The position numbers were made by a program, and so were the translations under genes. Of a stretch of DNA of 64,000 bases, positions 16,283-25,208 are shown piece by piece. Within the stretch, counting starts at the first letter, position 1, and each line of letters starts with the position of its first letter. Source of the DNA: an uncultured bacterium (GTDB taxonomy: Bacteria; Cyanobacteriota; Vampirovibrionia; Gastranaerophilales; Gastranaerophilaceae); contig CAROLD010000002.1 in assembly GCA_949035555.1 (NCBI GenBank), positions 1 to 64,000 of the forward strand, written 5' to 3'. The notes beneath the pieces were generated by a model. The model was not told where the DNA came from and made no database searches. It was given only the letters and a program-made list of their open reading frames with translations.

Positions 16283-17610
16283 GATTTTAACCTGTCAGGA
16301 ATTATGTCGTGTGAAATTAAGTCGTCTAAAGTTTCTCTGTTAATAATAATGTCCGATTGACCATTGTTTACCAGCACCATTGCAGGCTTTTGCACTCTGT
16401 TATAATTTGAAGACATCGAATAAGTGTAAGCTCCAGTGTTATAAACACACAGGATATCGCCTTCAGCCGGCGCAGGAAGCTCAATATCTTTAATCAAAAT
16501 ATCACCTGATTCACAAAATCTGCCAGCAATTGTAACCTTTTCCTGGTCAGAAATTTCTTTTTTGTTTGCGATTTCAGCGCTGTATTCAGCCTGATACATT
16601 GATGGGCGAGGATTATCTGCCATTCCGCCATCAACAGCAATATATTTTTTGCCAAGCGGAACCTGTTTTGAACTTCCGATTGTGTATAAAGTTACACCCG
16701 AAGTTGAAATAATACTTCTTCCCGGTTCCAAAAATACTGTCGGCGGTTCAATGTTATATTTTTCAATAACTTCGTTTAATTTGTTAACAATAAGTTCGCC
16801 GATTTCGTATGTTGACGGAGGTAAATCAGCTTCGGTATATTTAACTCCGAGTCCACCGCCAATATTGATTTCATCAAGTTTCAGACCGAATTTTTCATCC
16901 AACCTTGCAAGTTCTCTTGCCAGAATTTCAATCTCGTCAGGATAAATATTAGTCTCGAAAATCTGCGACCCAATATGAGCATGAAGCCCGTGTAGTTTGA
17001 GATTTTTATACTCGTTTTGAATAAGTTCTACAGCTTCATCAATCTGTGTTAAGTCAAAACCAAATTTAGAATCTAAATGCCCTGTTTGAATATATTCGTG
17101 TGTATGACATTCAATCCCCGGGGTTATTCTTAGCAAAATATCAGCAGTTTTACCCCTGCTTTGTGCTATTTCATTAAGCAAAGCAAGTTCAAGAAAATTA
17201 TCAACAGAAATCCTTCCGATACCTAAGTCAAGTGCAAGTGAAAGTTCATCAACAGATTTGTTACTGCCGTTAAATAAAACATTCTTCATATCGGCACCTG
17301 ATTTATATACAGTATAAATTTCTCCGCCTGATACTGTATCAAAACCAAAACCCTCATCGTGTAGAATTTTTGAAATTGCACTTGTACAAAGTGCTTTTGA
17401 AGCATACATCATACGGGTTTTAGGATATTTTTCGAACGCTTTTTTATAATCTTTGCAAATAGAACGCAAAGTAGCTTCATCAATGACATACAAAGGTGTT
17501 GAATATTTTTCAACAAGTTCAACCGCATCACATCCGCCGATTTGCAAGTTCCCCTGCTCATTTACCTCTGCGGTTATAGGTTTTATGAATTGGTTTGTAC
17601 TTGATGCCAT
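16279..17610 (-). CDS. lysA: diaminopimelate decarboxylase
   Basis: The PLP enzyme (443 residues) converts meso-diaminopimelate to lysine. PLP-binding Lys72 lies in MMYASKALC; later motifs include HGLHAHIGSQIF, NIGGGLGVKYTE, FLEPGRSII, FCESGDIL and GAYTYSMSSNYN, the substrate-binding end. Fold type III barrel plus C-terminal beta domain, full length. AAGGAG precedes the ATG. First gene of the lysA-cdaA-yitT unit. Confidence 0.97.
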   Translation of the reverse strand: MASSTNQFIKPITAEVNEQGNLQIGGCDAVELVEKYSTPLYVIDEATLRSICKDYKKAFEKYPKTRMMYASKALCTSAISKILHDEGFGFDTVSGGEIYTVYKSGADMKNVLFNGSNKSVDELSLALDLGIGRISVDNFLELALLNEIAQSRGKTADILLRITPGIECHTHEYIQTGHLDSKFGFDLTQIDEAVELIQNEYKNLKLHGLHAHIGSQIFETNIYPDEIEILARELARLDEKFGLKLDEINIGGGLGVKYTEADLPPSTYEIGELIVNKLNEVIEKYNIEPPTVFLEPGRSIISTSGVTLYTIGSSKQVPLGKKYIAVDGGMADNPRPSMYQAEYSAEIANKKEISDQEKVTIAGRFCESGDILIKDIELPAPAEGDILCVYNTGAYTYSMSSNYNRVQKPAMVLVNNGQSDIIINRETLDDLISHDIIPDRLKS

Positions 17611-17686
17611 TTTCGCTCCTTAACTCTGATATACCATTATTATAATAACATATTAAATGAGAAAATAAATACTACTTTTCTTGTAT

Positions 17687-18037
17687 TTAGTATGAAAAAT
17701 ATTTGTCAAAATCAACATCATCAAAACTGCATAAAAGAAGAAATATTTCATCATCCTCATCCATCCGCTGAAAATTGTATTCATTAAATTTCCAATACTT
17801 CGGATTAATGCCTTTCACCCTGACAATGTCTTTTTCTTTAAGGATATTCAACTTTTTTTTGACAGTTTCGACAGGAAGTTTAACGAGCTTTGCAAGTTCA
17901 ACAGCAGTAATACCATCGTCACAGCTGCATTTTTCGGGTGTCAGAAACATAAGTTCCAACCCGACTGATTTCAACTCTTTATCTTCCTCGATTTGCTCAT
18001 AGTTATCCATAGTATTATGATACCCGAAACATATCAT
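17687..18037 (-). CDS. small winged-helix DNA-binding protein
   Basis: A 116-residue protein. Residues about 40-85 read as a winged helix (ITAVELAKLVKLPVETVKKKLNILKEKDIVRVKG), similar to MarR/ArsR-type domains in which the recognition helix is followed by a short wing. The acidic C-terminal tail (MDEDDEIFLLL, DDVDFDKYF) has no recognised function. The ATG at 18037 has AAAGGA at proper spacing, which supports this start over an internal Met. Regulatory target unknown; it is divergent from the DUF1848 gene. Confidence 0.75.
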   Translation of the reverse strand: MICFGYHNTMDNYEQIEEDKELKSVGLELMFLTPEKCSCDDGITAVELAKLVKLPVETVKKKLNILKEKDIVRVKGINPKYWKFNEYNFQRMDEDDEIFLLLCSFDDVDFDKYFSY

Positions 18038-18110
18038 TGATATATCCTTTATTCAGGGGAAAATTTTTTAAAATATCTTTTGATATGCTAATATAATAAT
18101 AGAGGTAAAA

Positions 18111-19046
18111 ATGATTATAAACACTGGCGGAAGAACCGACACCGTACAATATTATTCTGAATGGCTTTTAAACAGATTTAAGGAAGGGGTTGTATATTCC
18201 AGAAACCCGCTGTTCCCGAACAAAGTTACTCAATATGACTTATCTCCCGACAAAGTTGATTGTGTTGTCTTTTGTTCAAAAAACTACAGCCCTATTCTGG
18301 AACGATTACACGAAATTACTGACAGATTTAACACATATTTTTTCTATACAATAACAGCTTACGAAAATGATATTGAACCGCGCGTTCCGTCAATTGAAAA
18401 AAGTATTGAGATATTATTACAACTTGAACAAATTGTAGGTTCAAACCGTATTGCCTGGCGTTATGATCCTGTATTACTCACTGATAAATACACAATTGAT
18501 TATCATTTAAAAACTTTTGAAAATATGTCTTCACAATTATCAGGACATATTGACCGCTGTATTTTTAGTTTTGTTGAGATGTACAAAAAATTATCGGTTA
18601 ATATGCCGGAACTTAGACCTGTTACGGATGAAAATAAGATAATTCTGGCAAAAGGGATGGGAGAAATTGCTGCAAAATACGATATTCACCTCCAAACCTG
18701 CGCAACAGACGGCGACTATCTTAAATATAACATTCATCCATCAGGTTGTATGACTCTGGATATCCTTGGAAAAGCCAACGGCATAAAATTTAAAAAGCTA
18801 AAACATAATGGAATGCGCAATCACTGTAACTGTATTGAAACAAGGGATATCGGAGCATACGATACCTGCCCTAACGGTTGTAAATACTGCTATGCAAATT
18901 CAACGCCTAAAAACGCAATAGAAAATTATAAACTCCACGACAAAAATTCGCCTATTTTATTTGGCAAAATTAACGATAACGATACAATACAAAAAAGTAA
19001 TCAAAAAAGTTTTCTCGAAATTGATCAAAATTTGAAACTGTTTTAA
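18111..19046 (+). CDS. DUF1848 family protein with C-terminal iron-sulfur-like cysteine cluster
   Basis: A 311-residue protein matching DUF1848 in its start (INTGGRTDTVQYYSEW), the YSRNPLFP and VVFCSKNY segments and the WRYDPVLL motif. The C-terminal third has CATDGDY, then NHCNC, and CPNGCKYCYAN: a CxxxCxxC set as in radical SAM enzymes but placed at the C-terminus. The biochemical role is unknown. AGAGGT precedes the ATG, with TAATATAAT upstream as likely -10. Two hairpins follow the stop. Confidence 0.85.
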   Translation: MIINTGGRTDTVQYYSEWLLNRFKEGVVYSRNPLFPNKVTQYDLSPDKVDCVVFCSKNYSPILERLHEITDRFNTYFFYTITAYENDIEPRVPSIEKSIEILLQLEQIVGSNRIAWRYDPVLLTDKYTIDYHLKTFENMSSQLSGHIDRCIFSFVEMYKKLSVNMPELRPVTDENKIILAKGMGEIAAKYDIHLQTCATDGDYLKYNIHPSGCMTLDILGKANGIKFKKLKHNGMRNHCNCIETRDIGAYDTCPNGCKYCYANSTPKNAIENYKLHDKNSPILFGKINDNDTIQKSNQKSFLEIDQNLKLF

Positions 19047-19123
19047 CCGAAATAAAAAGGTTAGATTTTATACTCTCTAACCTAAATCAAGTTCATTAAC
19101 CAAATACATATAGCTCCTAATAT

Positions 19124-19160
19124 AAAAGATATCCCGCCTGAATAGGGCGGGATATCTTTT
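19124..19160. terminator. bidirectional terminator between DUF1848 gene and 19159 gene
   Basis: A 15-bp stem (AAAAGATATCCCGCC / GGCGGGATATCTTTT) with a 7-base loop lies between convergent genes and touches the stop codon of the minus gene. A second, weaker hairpin (AGGTTAGA / TCTAACCT, 19058-19083) lies nearer the plus-strand gene. Confidence 0.85.
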
Positions 19161-21579
19161 AAACTTTTTTAATCATTTTTTCCAAATTCACACTGCCGTT
19201 TAGTGATGGAATTGAAGCAGTTGTAGTTTGAGCTTCGTTTTGCGGCTGTTTGTTTTTTTGAGTTACCTCATAGGATTTAATTGAACGTTTACCCGTTAAT
19301 CTTTGCATAAAGTTGTAGTAAGCTTTCTTAAATCCTGTTGAATTATTTTGTTTTGTTTCAATATCAATCAACTCGTCTCTTGTATGAGCTTTTAGCGGAG
19401 TTCCTACTGATGAACGGGTTAACATTTCACCTAATGTTGTATTTGTCAATGTAATCCAGCTCATTCCAAGAAGTGATGCGTTATACTGATTTCTGAATGT
19501 TGAATTAAACAGGTCAATCAATAATGTTTGATAGAACAATCTTGAACCTTCTTGTACAAATCTTTCTTTGAATTTTGTATTTGCACCGTCTTTGTCATTA
19601 CCGTTTGATTTCAGCATAACCATATTGTAATTGTCTGTCATCAAGAACCAGATTGTAGCAATTGATGCCGCTGTCTTTGCAAGGTTTGACAACTCTGCGT
19701 TTGACACGCTTGATAATGAGTCAATGTTGAATGCTTTTAATAAATTTACTTGGATATAATCTTTGAACTGCTGTTCATTAAAGTCTTTTTTCAAAGCTTG
19801 TTTGCAAATTTTATCATAACTGTTTGCTAAAGCCTGAATATCTTTCATTGGAGATTTTGGTTTAGCTTTTCTGAAGATATTCATCAATTTTTCATCAATC
19901 ATCCAGTAAGGAAGAGTAACCGTATTCCACATAAATTTAAACGGTGCAATGATGAAGTTAACAAGCGGTTTAATCTTTTTATCTTTGTTTCCTAAATCAA
20001 TAACTTTTGTACCGTCTTCAAGTGTTTTTACAGCTTGTTTGCCGACTGCATTATATTGGTCTGCAAGTTTTTCAAATCCGTTTTCGCGAAGAACTTTTAC
20101 AACCTCATCAAACTGTTTCTCTTCAACCATAAATTTCTTTGAAGTCAAAGATTTGTATAAATCAGTGAATGGTCTGAAGATTACTTTTGATTGGAAATTA
20201 TCTACTGCTTCAGATAATTTTAGTTCTTTTATTCCTAATTTAGCAAATTTCTCTGCATCGTTAGCTTTCATATTTTCAAAATATTTAAGCGCGGCTTTTT
20301 GTACAGCAGGTATGTGTTTAAACCCTTTAATACCATAGCCGACACCTAAAACCGCAGCAGAACCCTTCATTACTGTATCAAATGAAAGTAAAGGTTTTTG
20401 CTGTTCACGCGGTTTCACATTTTGATTACCAGTTGAAGATATTTGTTGTTTATTTTCTTCTACCGGTTTAATTTTAGCTTCCGGAGCGTGTTTTTCTTCA
20501 TTTTCTTTTCTTGCCTGTTCAGGAGTTAATCTTGTAATATGTTTACCGTTAGACAATCTTGAAAACATTTCTGTTACAAGTACTGTAATACCTGTTGTTA
20601 TGAAAATACCTGCCGCAGATTTATTGATAAATTTCTGGAAGGCGCCCATTGTGATAAGTGTTAAGTAACCGCTGGTCAAAATTCTGCTGACTTCCTGTTT
20701 AAATCTGGCTTTTCTTTCTTTGTTAGCTTCGGTAGGATCATCATCCATCATTCTGGAAAGGTTATAAGCGTCGTTAGCAAGGAATATCGCAGGAGGCAAA
20801 CCTGAAACTAATCTGTTTAAAGAACGTTCATGCTTTGTATCGTAATTTCCTGATTTAGGGTCAAACTGTTTCAAAGATGCTTGAAATACTTTTGAATCCA
20901 TTTGGGCATCAACATCTGCAACAATTTTTGCGAGTTCAGATTGTGACAGTTCACTTACACTTTTTCCTGCTTGTTTTGCAAAAGCTTCTTTAGCGGCATT
21001 AAGTTTCATCTCTCTAAAAGTAATCAAACCTGTGAGTGAATTAACTTTCGCGTCAATTTTTGAACGCTGTCTGATGTTTTTAAACATCGGACGTTCTAAA
21101 GTTCTTGCAGACCAGCCTTTAAGCCCCGGAACCTTACCTAACATTTCTACCATACCGTTGAGCATATCCGCCGGTAATATTTTGAACGGATACAACGCAC
21201 CTTCTAAGGCAAGATGAGGAATTGTCTTTTTGTGAATTGTAATCTGCCCGTTTTCTATAGAAACCATTTTGCTTGTTTTGTCGGCATGCTTCACAGTAAT
21301 ATCCTGTAAAAGGTCTTCACCCATCTTTCCGACATATTTATCAGCAAATCTTAGGAATTCATCTACACTATATGTACCGATTTTTTTGTACATTCCTAAA
21401 GAAAGACCTTTAAAACTCAAATCTGAATGATTAGTTTTTAAAGGTCTCTTAATATCTTGATAATTATACTGTCTTTGAAAATCTGGAGAGGAGAGAAGAG
21501 TCTCATTCTTTGGAGACATGTACTCCTTCTTATATCGTTGTTTATCTATTCGAAATTTTGCTGTACTATCTACTATCAT
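19159..21579 (-). CDS. large hypothetical membrane-associated protein with N-terminal SFKG motif
   Basis: An 806-residue protein with no recognised family. Near residue 50 it has DLSFKGLSLG, a short F-K/Q-G motif also present in the 56487 protein. Weakly hydrophobic segments (LTLITMGAFQKF, GIFITTGITVLV, VNFIIAPFKFMWN, LAKTAASIATIWFLM, LLGMSWITLTNTTL) suggest several membrane-embedded helices separated by basic loops and one low-complexity linker (about 390-430). The start at 21579 has GGAAG; an in-frame TTG 51 bases upstream has none. Monocistronic by position. Function unknown. Confidence 0.75.
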   Translation of the reverse strand: MIVDSTAKFRIDKQRYKKEYMSPKNETLLSSPDFQRQYNYQDIKRPLKTNHSDLSFKGLSLGMYKKIGTYSVDEFLRFADKYVGKMGEDLLQDITVKHADKTSKMVSIENGQITIHKKTIPHLALEGALYPFKILPADMLNGMVEMLGKVPGLKGWSARTLERPMFKNIRQRSKIDAKVNSLTGLITFREMKLNAAKEAFAKQAGKSVSELSQSELAKIVADVDAQMDSKVFQASLKQFDPKSGNYDTKHERSLNRLVSGLPPAIFLANDAYNLSRMMDDDPTEANKERKARFKQEVSRILTSGYLTLITMGAFQKFINKSAAGIFITTGITVLVTEMFSRLSNGKHITRLTPEQARKENEEKHAPEAKIKPVEENKQQISSTGNQNVKPREQQKPLLSFDTVMKGSAAVLGVGYGIKGFKHIPAVQKAALKYFENMKANDAEKFAKLGIKELKLSEAVDNFQSKVIFRPFTDLYKSLTSKKFMVEEKQFDEVVKVLRENGFEKLADQYNAVGKQAVKTLEDGTKVIDLGNKDKKIKPLVNFIIAPFKFMWNTVTLPYWMIDEKLMNIFRKAKPKSPMKDIQALANSYDKICKQALKKDFNEQQFKDYIQVNLLKAFNIDSLSSVSNAELSNLAKTAASIATIWFLMTDNYNMVMLKSNGNDKDGANTKFKERFVQEGSRLFYQTLLIDLFNSTFRNQYNASLLGMSWITLTNTTLGEMLTRSSVGTPLKAHTRDELIDIETKQNNSTGFKKAYYNFMQRLTGKRSIKSYEVTQKNKQPQNEAQTTTASIPSLNGSVNLEKMIKKV

Positions 21580-21683
21580 TTTCCACTTCCGTTTTTTTAG
21601 TATTTTCATCCATACTAAAACAAAAAGCAATAATTTTTTGCTAAATGTTTACATGATTTTACAAACAAATTTCAAAATTATAG

Positions 21684-23030
21684 CTAAATATCAACGCCTT
21701 CCATCATTTCGACCAGTTGACTGATTGTACCGTCCATCGTAACACTGTCAGATGTTCTTTGTTGTAGAAACGCATTAACTTTCGGAACCATTTCGATTGC
21801 AATATCCAGTTTCGGGTTAGAACCGGGCTGATACATACCAACATCAATTAAGTCTTTATTTTCGCGATACATTGAAAGGATAGTACGCAATTTACCTGCC
21901 GCCTGTTTGTGTTCAGGGGATGCAATTGCACTCATCAAACGAGAAATACTTCCCAGAACATCTATCGCAGGATAATGATTGGACTCTGCAACTTTACGAG
22001 ACAAGAAGATATGACCGTCAACAATACCACGAACAATATCTACGATAGGGTCAGAAATATCATCCCCCTCCATAAGGACTGTATATAAAGCGGTAATAGA
22101 ACCTTTAGGACTATTGCCTGCTCGCTCTAGAACCTTTTGAAGCCATGAAAAAATAGAAGGCGGATAACCTTTCATTGTAGGCGGTTCCCCGAGAGACAAA
22201 CCTACTTCACGCCCTGCCATCGCACAACGAGTAACAGTGTCTGTCATTAAGAAAACTTTTTTACCCTGATCTCTAAAATACTCACACACGGCAGTAGCAG
22301 TTAAAAGTGCTTTTTGACGGATTAGGGGCGGCTGGTCACCAGTAGAACAGACAAGAACAGATTTTGCCATACCCTCTTCTCCTAATGCATCTTCCACAAA
22401 TTCTTTAACTTCACGACCACGTTCACCAATCAACGCTACAACGTTCACATCAGCATCGGAGTTTCTGGCAATCATACCCAAAAGCGTACTTTTACCTACA
22501 CCGGAACCGGCAAACAGTCCTAAACGCTGCCCACACCCCATTGTCATACAACCGTCAATTGCTCGGACTCCCGTTGAAAATTGCTCTGTAATAATAGGTC
22601 TTTCAAATGGCCCAGGAGGAGGACCGTCAATCGGACGCCAGGTGGCATCTGTAGTGTCTAAAGGTTTACCATCAATAGGATTTCCAAGAGGGTCAATAAG
22701 TCTTCCCAGTAAAAAATCGCCGATAGGTATTGTAATAGGACGTCTTGTCGTTGTTACCAAACTGCCCTGCCCAATACCGCTTCCGTCCAAAAGTAAAGAT
22801 AATTGTGCAACTTCACCTTTAAATGCCGCAACTTCAGCAGGCTTTTGCTGACCGTCAAAAGTTTCAATAAAACACAGGTCGCCTATCTTCAACCCCGGTA
22901 ATTTAACTTCAACAGTTAACCCCAGAAGTTTAGATACCGTACCCTTATACGAATACAGTTCAGTTGAGGCAAGTTTATCCTTAACCCTCTGTTTTAAATC
23001 TTCTAACTCGCTCTTATCAATTTCGCTCAT
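21684..23030 (-). CDS. fliI: FliI/SctN-type rotary ATPase (flagellar or type III secretion)
   Basis: A 448-residue protein related to the F1 beta subunit but of the export ATPase branch. Walker A AGSGVGKST is at 174-182; ALIGERGREVKEFVED, MTDTVTRCAMAGREVGL (Walker B region) and SRKVAESNHYPAIDVLGSISR are diagnostic for FliI/YscN. It energises unfolding of substrates at the base of a type III export apparatus. No other flagellar or injectisome gene is in the window, so flagellar versus injectisome use is undecided. The ATG at 23030 has no ribosome binding site but has a promoter with its -10 box ending 6 bases upstream. Confidence 0.9.
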   Translation of the reverse strand: MSEIDKSELEDLKQRVKDKLASTELYSYKGTVSKLLGLTVEVKLPGLKIGDLCFIETFDGQQKPAEVAAFKGEVAQLSLLLDGSGIGQGSLVTTTRRPITIPIGDFLLGRLIDPLGNPIDGKPLDTTDATWRPIDGPPPGPFERPIITEQFSTGVRAIDGCMTMGCGQRLGLFAGSGVGKSTLLGMIARNSDADVNVVALIGERGREVKEFVEDALGEEGMAKSVLVCSTGDQPPLIRQKALLTATAVCEYFRDQGKKVFLMTDTVTRCAMAGREVGLSLGEPPTMKGYPPSIFSWLQKVLERAGNSPKGSITALYTVLMEGDDISDPIVDIVRGIVDGHIFLSRKVAESNHYPAIDVLGSISRLMSAIASPEHKQAAGKLRTILSMYRENKDLIDVGMYQPGSNPKLDIAIEMVPKVNAFLQQRTSDSVTMDGTISQLVEMMEGVDI

Positions 23031-23036
23031 ATAATT

Positions 23037-23064
23037 ATTATACAAGTATTCTTAGGAATATCAA
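23037..23064 (-). promoter_or_regulatory. leaderless-type promoter of fliI
   Basis: On the minus strand TTGATA (23059-23064), 16 bases, TATAAT (23037-23042), then AATTAT and the ATG. With a start 6-7 bases after the -10 box, the mRNA would begin at or next to the A of the start codon. No Shine-Dalgarno sequence is present. Confidence 0.7.
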
Positions 23065-23074
23065 TTTATTAATA

Positions 23075-23105
23075 AAAGCGCCTCGGATAAAATCCAAGGC
23101 GCTTT
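23075..23105 (-). terminator. intrinsic terminator of adk
   Basis: The stem AAAGCGCCTCGGA / TCCAAGGCGCTTT, with one mismatch, lies just after the adk stop on the minus strand. Confidence 0.75.
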
Positions 23106-23117
23106 GTAAAAAATCTT

Positions 23118-23777
23118 TTAGTCATTTATAACTTCTAAAAGTCTTTCCCAAACTTCTTCAATTGAACCCTCTGCATTTATGGTTCTTAAAACACCTTTAT
23201 TTTTATAGTAGTCAATCAAAGGTGCTGTTTCGTGGAAATATGTTTCAAAACGCGCTTTGGCAGTTTCTTCATTATCATCTTTTCTCTGAATAAGATGTCC
23301 GCCGCATTTGTCACAGACACCTTCATCTTTTGTCGGTTTAAACTTCAAGTTATAAATTTCGCCGCAAACAGGGCAAGAACGACGGTTTACAATTCTTGAA
23401 ATCAACACATCCTGATTTAAGTCAAAATATATTGCTCTGAAATCAGTTTTAATATCTCCATTAATATCATCATTAATTTTATCAAGCATATCAGCCTGTT
23501 CAAGACTTCGCGGATAGCCGTCAAGAATATAACCATCAGCACAATCATCCTGCGCTAATCTGTCTTTAATAATTGAACCTACAAGTTCAACAGGAACAAG
23601 ATTACCCTTATCAATAAATGATTTTGCAATAATACCGTTTGGAGAACCGCTAGCAATTTCAGCTCTTAACAGTGAGCCTGTGTCAACATGAGGAAATCCT
23701 AAATGCTCAGCAAGCATTGATGTTTGAGTCCCCTTTCCGCACGCCGGAGGTCCTAAGAAAATAAGTTCTTTCTTCAT
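23118..23777 (-). CDS. adk: adenylate kinase, zinc-binding LID type
   Basis: Adk (219 residues) interconverts AMP, ADP and ATP. The P-loop GPPACGKGT is at 9-17, followed by DTGSLLRAEI, the DGYPRSLEQA motif and a long LID with CPVC and CDKC, a four-cysteine zinc site. The ATG at 23777 gives the standard length. The frame stays open 132 bases further upstream, with one more candidate start at 23831, but that would add residues unknown in the family. The ribosome binding site is weak (AGAGTGA). Confidence 0.95.
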   Translation of the reverse strand: MKKELIFLGPPACGKGTQTSMLAEHLGFPHVDTGSLLRAEIASGSPNGIIAKSFIDKGNLVPVELVGSIIKDRLAQDDCADGYILDGYPRSLEQADMLDKINDDINGDIKTDFRAIYFDLNQDVLISRIVNRRSCPVCGEIYNLKFKPTKDEGVCDKCGGHLIQRKDDNEETAKARFETYFHETAPLIDYYKNKGVLRTINAEGSIEEVWERLLEVIND

Positions 23778-24031
23778 AATTTCACTCTTTTCTATATTAA
23801 TAAACTGTTTTTCACTTTTTACAATACTCATTTGTCCATCTCTTTCCCATGTCTTAAACAAATACAAGCTAATTGTACACCAAGCTTGTTTTAAATTCAA
23901 GAAAAACACCTGATTTTATAACAATTTTGGCATTTTGTAAACTAATGTAACAAATAAAACACTTATTGAAATTAGACTTTTTCAAAATACTTTATATCTA
24001 TGAGAGAACTTTAAAAATAAGGAGACGAGAT

Positions 24032-24358
24032 ATGGCATTTTTAGCATTAGCAAGTCAAAAGAGTTTATTGACTTTACAGAAAAACTTTTTACAATTCCAG
24101 CAAATCGGAATTCAAAACCAATTACAATTAGCATCTTCCCAAATGGCTGCGATCCAAAAAGCATACGGAACAGGCAGTGATTACTCTGAAGATCCTGACT
24201 ACATTTATTATGAACAACTTGATGAACAATTAAGCTCTGAAAAAGATTCACTTGATACACAGATTACAGAGATTGAAAGCCAAATTTCATCATTGAAAAC
24301 ACTTGTAAACAACAACATCAAATCAAGCTGTACGCTAAACTTATCTGGCGGCAACTAA
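24032..24358 (+). CDS. small coiled-coil protein of unknown function
   Basis: A 108-residue soluble protein. Residues 1-55 are rich in Q, L and S (SQKSLLTLQKNFLQFQ, QIGIQNQLQLASSQM) and residues 65-100 form a predicted coiled coil (EQLSSEKDSLDTQITEIESQIS). The ATG at 24032 follows AAGGAGACGAG, which decides the start over an upstream in-frame ATG. The size and coiled-coil look recall type III or flagellar chaperones and the orphan FliI-type ATPase is 1 kb away, but there is no diagnostic motif. Convergent with folD. Confidence 0.7.
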   Translation: MAFLALASQKSLLTLQKNFLQFQQIGIQNQLQLASSQMAAIQKAYGTGSDYSEDPDYIYYEQLDEQLSSEKDSLDTQITEIESQISSLKTLVNNNIKSSCTLNLSGGN

Positions 24359-24362
24359 TAGA

Positions 24363-25199
24363 TTATAACTGTTTTTCAAAAAGTTCCACGGTGTTGACCA
24401 TAAGCGATGCAATTGTCATTGGTCCGACGCCGCCCGGAACAGGTGTAATATATGATGCGATTTTTGAGGCACTGTCAAAATCTACGTCTCCACGGGTTTT
24501 CCCGTTTTCATCCTTGAAAATTCCGACATCAATAACTACACAGTCAGATTTTAACATTTTCCCTTCTATAATATTTTTCCCCACTGCAGAAATCAATATA
24601 TCTGCAGTTTTTGTTATTTCAGAGAGATTTTTTGTACGGCTGTGACACACCGTAACCGTTGCATTACGGTTAAGCATCATCTGTGAAAGCGGACGTCCCA
24701 CAATCGTTGAACGACCTACAATCACGACATGCTTACCTTCAATTTCAATATTATATTCGTCCAGCAGAAGCAAAATTCCCTTCGGCGTACAAGGATAAAC
24801 CGCAGGCTCTTCCCCGGAAAACAATTTTCCAAAGTTCTGAGGAGTAAACCCGTCAACATCTTTATCAGGAGAAATCGCATTGATTACATTTGCTGATGAG
24901 ATATGTTCAGGCAAAGGCAATTGTACAAGAAGCGCCGTCACATTTTTATCATTATTAAGCTCTTCAATTTTAGCAAGCAGCTCAGCTTCCGAAATATCAG
25001 CAGGGTAATTGATAACTTCCGAATTTATACCAAGTTTTTCGGCTGTTTTTTTCTTATTGTTGACATAAATTTTACTTGCAGGATTGTCGCCGACTAAAAT
25101 TACAACAAGGGTAGGCTTAGATTGAAACTTATCAATTTTAAGTTCCAACTGTTCAAGTATTTTTTCTCTTAACTTTTTACCGTCTAAAATTTGCGCCAT
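24363..25199 (-). CDS. folD: methylenetetrahydrofolate dehydrogenase / methenyltetrahydrofolate cyclohydrolase
   Basis: FolD (278 residues) oxidises 5,10-methylene-THF and hydrolyses 5,10-methenyl-THF. Motifs include the catalytic lysine region YVNNKKKTAEKLGI, LVQLPLPEHI, KDVDGFTPQNFGKL, the NADP loop VIVGRSTIVGRPLSQ and the C-terminal TPVPGGVGPMTIA. It is the last gene of a unit with the CooC-like ATPase and the core-MetE-like methyltransferase; AAAGAGG precedes the ATG. The neighbours suggest one-carbon flow to a methyl acceptor. Confidence 0.97.
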   Translation of the reverse strand: MAQILDGKKLREKILEQLELKIDKFQSKPTLVVILVGDNPASKIYVNNKKKTAEKLGINSEVINYPADISEAELLAKIEELNNDKNVTALLVQLPLPEHISSANVINAISPDKDVDGFTPQNFGKLFSGEEPAVYPCTPKGILLLLDEYNIEIEGKHVVIVGRSTIVGRPLSQMMLNRNATVTVCHSRTKNLSEITKTADILISAVGKNIIEGKMLKSDCVVIDVGIFKDENGKTRGDVDFDSASKIASYITPVPGGVGPMTIASLMVNTVELFEKQL

Positions 25200-25208
25200 A
25201 TATCCTCT

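Noticed and set aside
23778..23909. Longer start for adk
   Set aside because: It would add 44 residues before a P-loop that in this family lies at residues 8-17.
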